A stretch of DNA of 64,000 bases, taken from NCBI GenBank assembly GCA_018340805.1, contig JACMZG010001870.1, forward strand, positions 20,794,500 through 20,858,499. The letters run 5' to 3'. Below the pieces are notes generated by a model, which saw nothing but the letters and a program-made list of their open reading frames with translations, ran no database searches and had not been told where the DNA came from. The DNA is from Microvelia longipes. Its lineage: Eukaryota > Arthropoda > Insecta > Hemiptera > Veliidae. Each line of letters opens with the position of its first letter. Position 1 is the first letter of the stretch. Positions 58,336 through 64,000 of this stretch are shown in pieces. The position numbers were made by a program, and so were the translations under genes.

Positions 58336-59439
58336 TATATTAACTATTAAAAATAAAATTATAATACTATCACAATGAATTTGGTAGACTGATTTATTTT
58401 ACAACACTATCGTTAATTAAATGGACCTTAGTAGTTATTTAACTAGTAGTAAGATGGTAATTTAGTTTACCACCATAATCATTTTTATTTTTACTTATTT
58501 TTTAGTTAACTTTTAAAATAAACGCAGAAACTGTGTTTTTTGTCCATAAAAAAGCTTGTTGTGTTAGTTTTACTTACTTTTTTACCTGAACCACAACTCA
58601 CTCGTTTTGATTTTTCTCTAGCATTTTATGGAAAATAGGGACACTTTTCTTAAACTTCGTGTAAGGAAAAAAAATTGATGATTTGGTTACTACGTACAAA
58701 TAAAATCCACTTCAGGCGGTTCCTCTTAACCAATTTGGAGTGCAAATCTCAACAGGCCAGATTTAACAAATATTTTGTTTATGGGATAGCATAAGTGTAT
58801 AGTAGAGTAAATAACAATTTATTCCGTACACATACATACGACTTCGGATAGATCTCACATACCTGGATGGGAGTATGAACCTCAAAGAACGTGTTATCAT
58901 CCTATTAAACAAACGTCAGAATTAGTTCAAGGAAAGTTTAATAAGGATATCTTCCTAAAGTACAAGTAAATTTCACTTCGAACCTTAAAGGGCTCGTGTT
59001 ATTATCCTTAAAGTCAAACCTTAGAATTTGTTCACATCAAGCTAAATAAAAATATGTTTTGTAAGTACTAACAACATTCACTTCAGGTAGGAACCGCACA
59101 CCTTGTTACGCCGTAAAAACACTTATATCCTACAACGCAAGTAATGTGTTAAAAGGGTACATTTTTTCCGGGATCTCCACTGATCATATGCCTGTATAAA
59201 TAAATATATATGAATGTCTGTGTATAAAAGTATATAACGTTTCGAAAAACGTATTTTTTACGTGATCATAGACCGCTGACTTTGGACACACTCCTATGTC
59301 CACCCTCGCCCTACACAAGCTATCTTACTAGCGAGTTTTTTTACAAAGAATATTCGCTGTAAGGGGATTCTTAAGCCTCACCACAAAACACGCTTCATTT
59401 TTCAAATACTTTTAATTCTGTGTTTTTGTCTGTTATCAG
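58336..59439. other. non-coding DNA before the third exon
   Basis: Intron sequence. An imperfect tandem repeat of about 100 bp occupies roughly 58875-59085 (units starting GAACCTCAAAGAACGTGTTA and GAACCTTAAAGGGCTCGTGT). No exon was recognised. Confidence 0.55.
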
Positions 59440-59611
59440 GTATGCGTATCCTGGTGATGCTCCTTCTAGACACATTACCAATGCTCGGTAATGTACTTCT
59501 CCTTTGTTTCTTTGTTTTCTTTATATTTGGTATCGTCGGAGTACAACTATGGGAAGGCATTCTAAGACAACGATGCTTTCTCAAACCCATCCCTAACGTC
59601 ACCTACCCCAT
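59440..59611 (+). CDS. Ca-alpha1T: T-type calcium channel alpha-1, exon for repeat I S5 and turret
   Basis: The exon is 172 nt. It has acceptor TTATCAG before GTATGCGT and donor CCCAT|GTAAGT after. Its first two bases complete the serine codon left by the previous exon. It encodes the S4-S5 linker ([17 protein letters not shown]), S5 ([18 protein letters not shown]) and the start of the extracellular turret ([20 protein letters not shown]), which has a possible N-glycosylation site, N-V-T. These words are nearly invariant in repeat I of T-type channels. The pore loop with its selectivity glutamate must lie on a later exon beyond or hidden in the last 4.4 kb. Confidence 0.96.
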
Positions 59612-60300
59612 GTAAGTCTCACTTAATATCTAAAACTGTACAAAAGCTTATTTTTTATAAACGAGATATTTATTTAAGAATATAAATCACACCAAATTCG
59701 TCTTTTGTAATACAAAAATGCTAATTTATTTAAAAATACCAAGATTGATAAAAAATAGTAATAAAATGTTCCTAAGATTAATCTTTTTTACACTTAGACA
59801 TGTCAAGGTATACGTCAAGTACTACTAAGTCCAATCTTTTGACGATTGCAAGATAGATCTTTGTGGAAATTCAACAAATAAAGTATCATAATTCCAACAG
59901 AAGACGTAATTGGAGAGATTATTCCAGTAAACTATTCTACTAAGCTCATTGAAGAAATGTTTATCATATATATTTTTTTCCTGATTATTACCTTTAAATC
60001 ACTATTTCACAACTTTGAAACGAGTATTACATTGTTTTCAAGTCGTTTTGAGAAATTTGCACAAGAACACAAATTAAGAGTGGACTTTATCAAAGTTCCT
60101 AAGATTAATCTTTTTTACTTATTACCCTGCTTTTTTTACTCATTACCCTGTGAGAGAATAGACACGACAAATAGAATCGATTCCATTAGTCTTTAAAATA
60201 AATACAAGACGATAGACCAATAAAATCCCCTCTCTCACATGGTTATGATGCAACTGATAAGGCGTATAGTCTTATACATAGTCTACTGTGCTACCATATA
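59612..60300. other. intron sequence after third exon
   Basis: AT-rich, starting with a strong GTAAGT donor. No further exon was recognised. Confidence 0.6.
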
Positions 60301-60967
60301 CTTCGTTCACACGCGTTGTTCTGCAGGGGGTTTAGCCCCATGTTCGACCCCCCCCCCCCCCACCACCACCATGAAACTTGTTATGTTTTTACATTATTAA
60401 GAATATTTTGAGGTTAATGATAAGTTTTTAAGGTTATTTTTGTTTGTAATGACGTTTATTAATTATTCTAAGTAAGTTTACAAATTTATTTACACCTTAT
60501 ACCCCGAAAAAAGGTTCTATTTATTTGATGAGAGATAAAATACTCCGTAAAGAAATAACTCATCTCACAAACATGCTGGTGAAACCATGAACTTTTGAAG
60601 ATTTGCGGACCTTTTATACGTTTAATAATTACAATGAAATAAATTTAGCAGTAAAATGAATTAGTTTATTACATAAAATTGTAAGCTCATAAATTAGTTA
60701 AGTAATTATAGAAATTTTATTTAAAAACAAAAAATACATCACAGGTGATAAAAGCGAAAACCGTCTCCCCTGGGGGTTGAATCCAACATGTTCACACGGC
60801 ATTTTTTAACCTGTTGTTTAGACTCTACCCTGATAAAAAAGGAGGTAGAGTTTCGGGGTTGAACTCCATGTTTAATTCTGTTTATAAGACAGCTGCTGTG
60901 GGGGTTGAAACCCCTAGGTGGTTGAACATGGGTTGAACCTCCTTCTAATAATCACGTGTAAACGAAG
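60301..60967. mobile_element. TIR element, about 667 bp, TA target
   Basis: The left end CTTCGTTCACACGCGTT and the right end, read in reverse, CTTCGTTTACACGTGA are inverted repeats that continue for about 50 bp (CCCATGTTCGACC versus CCCATGTTCAACC). TA flanks both ends. The interior has G-rich runs (GGGGGTTGA several times) and a C-run at about 60348-60362, and no open frame. It is a non-autonomous DNA element. Confidence 0.6.
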
Positions 60968-61022
60968 TAATTGTTATAATCAATGTTTTTATGTTGCAAT
61001 TCATTTTATTATTTACAATTAT

Positions 61023-61068
61023 GTGTACAAACATTTATTCAATAATGTAAACGGATGATGTGAAGTTG
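61023..61068 (+). repeat. direct repeat, copy 1
   Basis: ACAAACATTTATTCAATAA followed by GTAAACGGATGATGTGAAGT recurs at 62163-62202 with few changes. The 1.1-kb spacing could reflect an LTR-like pair, but no terminal TG/CA was found. Confidence 0.5.
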
Positions 61069-61617
61069 TAAAACATATTGTTAAAATGCATGAATAGAAA
61101 TATTTTGAACAGCATGTATAATAAGTGTTCACTTTATTCTTGTTACGTCACCAACTGCATTTTAATTATTTAAATGAAAGTACAAACAATTAACTTAAAA
61201 AAAAGACTTTACCCAAGGAACCAGGTTAAGTCATAATTTTGAGTAGCAAGTTTAGAAGCACTCTACTAAACTTGGTGTTATGCGGGATTCCGTGTATATC
61301 AATAATTACATCATATTTTTAGTCATTCCTAAAGACTAAAATGTTGTGGACGCAAGATGCATAACTATGCAACTATGCACCCGTCCGCGGTATGTATTTT
61401 GTTTGATTACATTTTTTATTTGGTTTTATTTGTGATGTATAGTTAAATTAGCTAAAATTTTGTACATGTTGTTGCAACAACTTGTTGTACATGTCTATAG
61501 TTAAAATTAAAGAGTTTTCAGAGAGATTACGTTTATTACGAGGACCTTTCTTCCCTTCCTAACCAATAATTAGTAAAAAAATATTACTGTTGTAATGTTA
61601 TATATATATACTTATTA

Positions 61618-61663
61618 TACTAGTTATATTAATAAATATTATTATAGCACACACACACACAAG

Positions 61664-61731
<68 letters not shown>

Positions 61732-61794
61732 TATATATATTATATATACTTATACTAGTTATATTAATAAATATTATTATAGCACACACACACA

Positions 61795-61881
<87 letters not shown>
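61618..61881. repeat. tandem duplication with (TA)n and (AC)n
   Basis: A unit of about 135 bp with TAGTTATATTAATAAATATT, ATTATAGCACACACAC and then (TA)n occurs twice (61618-61751 and 61752-61881). Confidence 0.8.
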
Positions 61882-61976
61882 TTCTTGATCAGTGAGTCTC
61901 CCCTAAAAAAATCCCCAACCTCTTTTGTTATGACCCTAACCTTATAAGCACTTTTTCTCTTTTGAAGTTCGATAAA
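61661..61976 (-). mobile_element. hairpin-rich (HINE-like) element, left-end fragment
   Basis: On the minus strand, TTATCGAACTTCAAAAGAG begins the element, followed by AAGTGCTTATAAGGTTAGGG, GGGGAGACTCACTGATCAAG and a (TA)n array. This matches the left part of the 10.4-kb copy. The right part is missing or lost in the (TA)n duplication. Confidence 0.5.
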
Positions 61977-62162
61977 ACATTAAAAGAACTCTAGTTTTAC
62001 CTTCTATTTCTAGACGTCACCGTTATTTTGAATCATGTCAATTCTATCTGCGGTGATTTTGAAACCAATTAATGTTTATATATATAAGAAAATAATATAA
62101 AGGAGCGTTTTGAGTCCCTACATAATCAGGGTAAGGACAACTGAACACTCAAAAATTTTTTT

Positions 62163-62202
62163 ACAAACATTTATTCAATAAAGTAACCGGATGATGTGAA
62201 GT
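62163..62202 (+). repeat. direct repeat, copy 2
   Basis: Second copy of the 61023-61068 block (GTAACCGGATGATGTGAAGT). Confidence 0.5.
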
Positions 62203-62411
62203 AATTTTAATAATGATGATTGGTATAATTTTCCAACAACTTCCAATAACTTAATAGAATACGTAAACTATCTTTATTGTAGTTTTTCGATTTATCGTCA
62301 TATGCTTTTGAATCGTATAGCATTTTTAATTTATAATGCAAAGTAAATAGTTATACTTACTCCGAGAAATAGAATAATGCAAATTATATCAACAAACAAA
62401 AACTTAAATAT

Positions 62412-62465
62412 CTTTTTTAGCAAATTTTCAAACAAAATTACGCTTCTTTAAATACCTCGACAAAT
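62412..62465 (+). mobile_element. left-end scrap of hairpin-rich family
   Basis: TTTTTTAGCAAATTTTCAAA and ATTACGCTTCTTTAAATACC resemble the family left end (TTTAGCGAATTTTC, then GACGCTTATGAGGTT). Nothing further is preserved. Confidence 0.35.
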
Positions 62466-62469
62466 TTTT

Positions 62470-63301
62470 CCTTCAACCTTATATTGAAGATAAGATACTC
62501 TGGGTATGAAAAAATACCACTCATCCGTCAAAATAAGACCCTTGAGAAAATCTGTGTGCAATTTTGACCGTAATTGCTCTAAAATCAAAGAATCAACTCT
62601 GTCGGATCGATTCGATGAACTAACCGAACAAATAAAAGAGCAACCAAAATAAATTTATTTTATATCACATACTATACTATTCCTAACTCTTTTCTTATTA
62701 AAAGAGAGATAACCAAAAGTTACTAAGTAATATAAATAAATTCTGATATAAAACATTTTAACTCTGTCAAAAAAATCCCTACTTCTGCTTCATAGAAATT
62801 AAAACATAAATATAATTAAAAATTTTAATTCTACCCAAACAACTCACCACCGAACACCAAAAAGATCCTTTAATCTAAACTCAGATCAATATCATAAAAT
62901 CATAACATTATTATTTATTTATAAATTTTTATTTTCTCAACAAATTCAAGGAATTTTTAAACACCTTTTTACTCTTATGTGTACTTATTAGAGCATAAAT
63001 AAATCCTTAAGTAAATTTTCAAAACATTTTCAATAATGGTTAAAAAATCTTTCTAAGAATATTTCTATAAATATACACAAAATATATCTATTATTCTGAA
63101 ATACACTTTAAGAGATTATGAGAATAAAATTTATAGTTCAATGCGTTTATTTGAATATATTTCTTGCTGCTAAGTAAGGTACGATAAAAAGAATTTTATT
63201 TTATTCTAACTAACTAAAAAAATCAATTAAGCTTAAAAATTACCCGCCGAGTTCATTCTAAACCATATAAAGTAATAGAATGGGAGATACAATATATATA
63301 T

Positions 63302-63340
<39 letters not shown>

Positions 63341-63343
63341 TAT

Positions 63344-63408
<65 letters not shown>

Positions 63409-64000
63409 CAGGGGTTTCATATAAAGTTCCACCAGAAAAGGAGGTGATAGTACTCTTCAAAAGGAACAAAAAATGTCCTATAATATAAACCCCGATCTCC
63501 AACCGTTTTCCCACAAGGTCAAATTTAATATTTTAAAAAAATATTTGACCTCACATCATAAAATTGTTAATAGGGATTTAACTATTCAAGCTAGAAAGGC
63601 GAAATTGGTCTCATTAGAAAGCTGAGTAAATTCTAAAGGACAAACTACTAACTATGTCAATATTTTTGGAACTACTTACCCCAAATTTTGCATGAAACAT
63701 GATTTTTTAAAAAATGAATTTTATGAAATTTTTGTAGTAGGGCATTAGAGGAAGTAAGAGATGAGCAAAAGTTCAGCCAAGAACGGAAAAAACGTCTCTT
63801 ATGATTGTCCTTTAAGAAAAGTTAAATAGTTTTATACATTCAATTGTCAAAATGTTAAGCCATTCTTCCTAGAAGTTGAAAACTGATATTTTTTTGGCAT
63901 TTTTGCATATGTCTACAATGTAATTACATGGTACATAAAATAATTAAAAATCTCTAAAGCAAGGGAAAAGAGTGGTTTTAGAGAAAAATGTGTAAGAATA
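62470..64000. other. AT-rich non-coding DNA with a (TA)n array
   Basis: No supported gene. A (TA)n array with AAT steps lies at 63292-63409. Confidence 0.5.

Noticed and set aside
59612..64000. Pore-loop exon of repeat I downstream
   Set aside because: No ITLEGW-like pore word was found in this AT-rich stretch.

Overview
The window is nuclear DNA of an arthropod, most likely an insect (order not resolved). It is very AT-rich, has GT-AG introns, and contains three exons of a voltage-gated T-type calcium channel whose wording matches the insect Ca-alpha1T / vertebrate CACNA1 T-type family. No bacterial, organellar or CRISPR-like content was seen.

The only host gene recognised is this channel, on the + strand. 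The exons are 23509-23642 (repeat I, S2-S3), 25313-25410 (S3-S4) and 59440-59611 (S4-S5 linker, S5 and the start of the turret). Their phases join exactly: a GG|A codon, then an A|GT codon. The introns are 1.67 kb and 34.0 kb. I found no S1 exon upstream and no pore exon downstream, so the first 23.5 kb and last 4.4 kb are read as intron.

The rest is transposon-derived and simple-sequence DNA. Layout: 1-23.5 kb holds MITE fragments, a Tigger remnant (about 4.95-5.76 kb), a gypsy remnant with direct repeats (14.5-15.3 kb), a 96-bp-arm perfect palindrome (19.4-19.6 kb), a foldback MITE (20.1-20.3 kb) and a 527-bp tRNA-derived SINE with a 12-bp target duplication (21.3-21.9 kb). The 34-kb intron holds a hairpin-rich element (29.1 kb), a 950-bp tRNA-headed SINE (29.65-30.6 kb), a double palindrome (32.4-32.8 kb) and a copia element nested inside a gag-only LTR element (34.0-40.3 kb). 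It then has a foldback with tandemly repeated ends (42.3-42.8 kb), a second SINE copy (44.5-45.0 kb), and two 1.4-kb inverted copies of the hairpin-rich element (45.0-46.4 and 49.0-50.4 kb). The second copy interrupts a Jockey/CR1-like LINE (47.95-54.78 kb). A degraded RNase H-bearing LINE tail (55.2-55.85 kb) and more MITEs follow.

The most novel signal is the hairpin-rich family. Its 3' part carries a run of GC-rich mini-hairpins with 3-nt loops, mostly GNA. Individual hairpins are present or absent between two otherwise near-identical copies. It also carries an internal (TA)n array, paired CRE palindromes and, in the long copies, a TATA box with a short ORF. The architecture recalls Helentron-associated elements (inference).

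A caution on quality: a single N at 52849 separates two near-identical 1.43-kb blocks that differ mostly by homopolymer indels. This looks like an unmerged contig overlap. It suggests that many frameshifts in the LINE and copia reading frames may be sequence errors rather than true decay.
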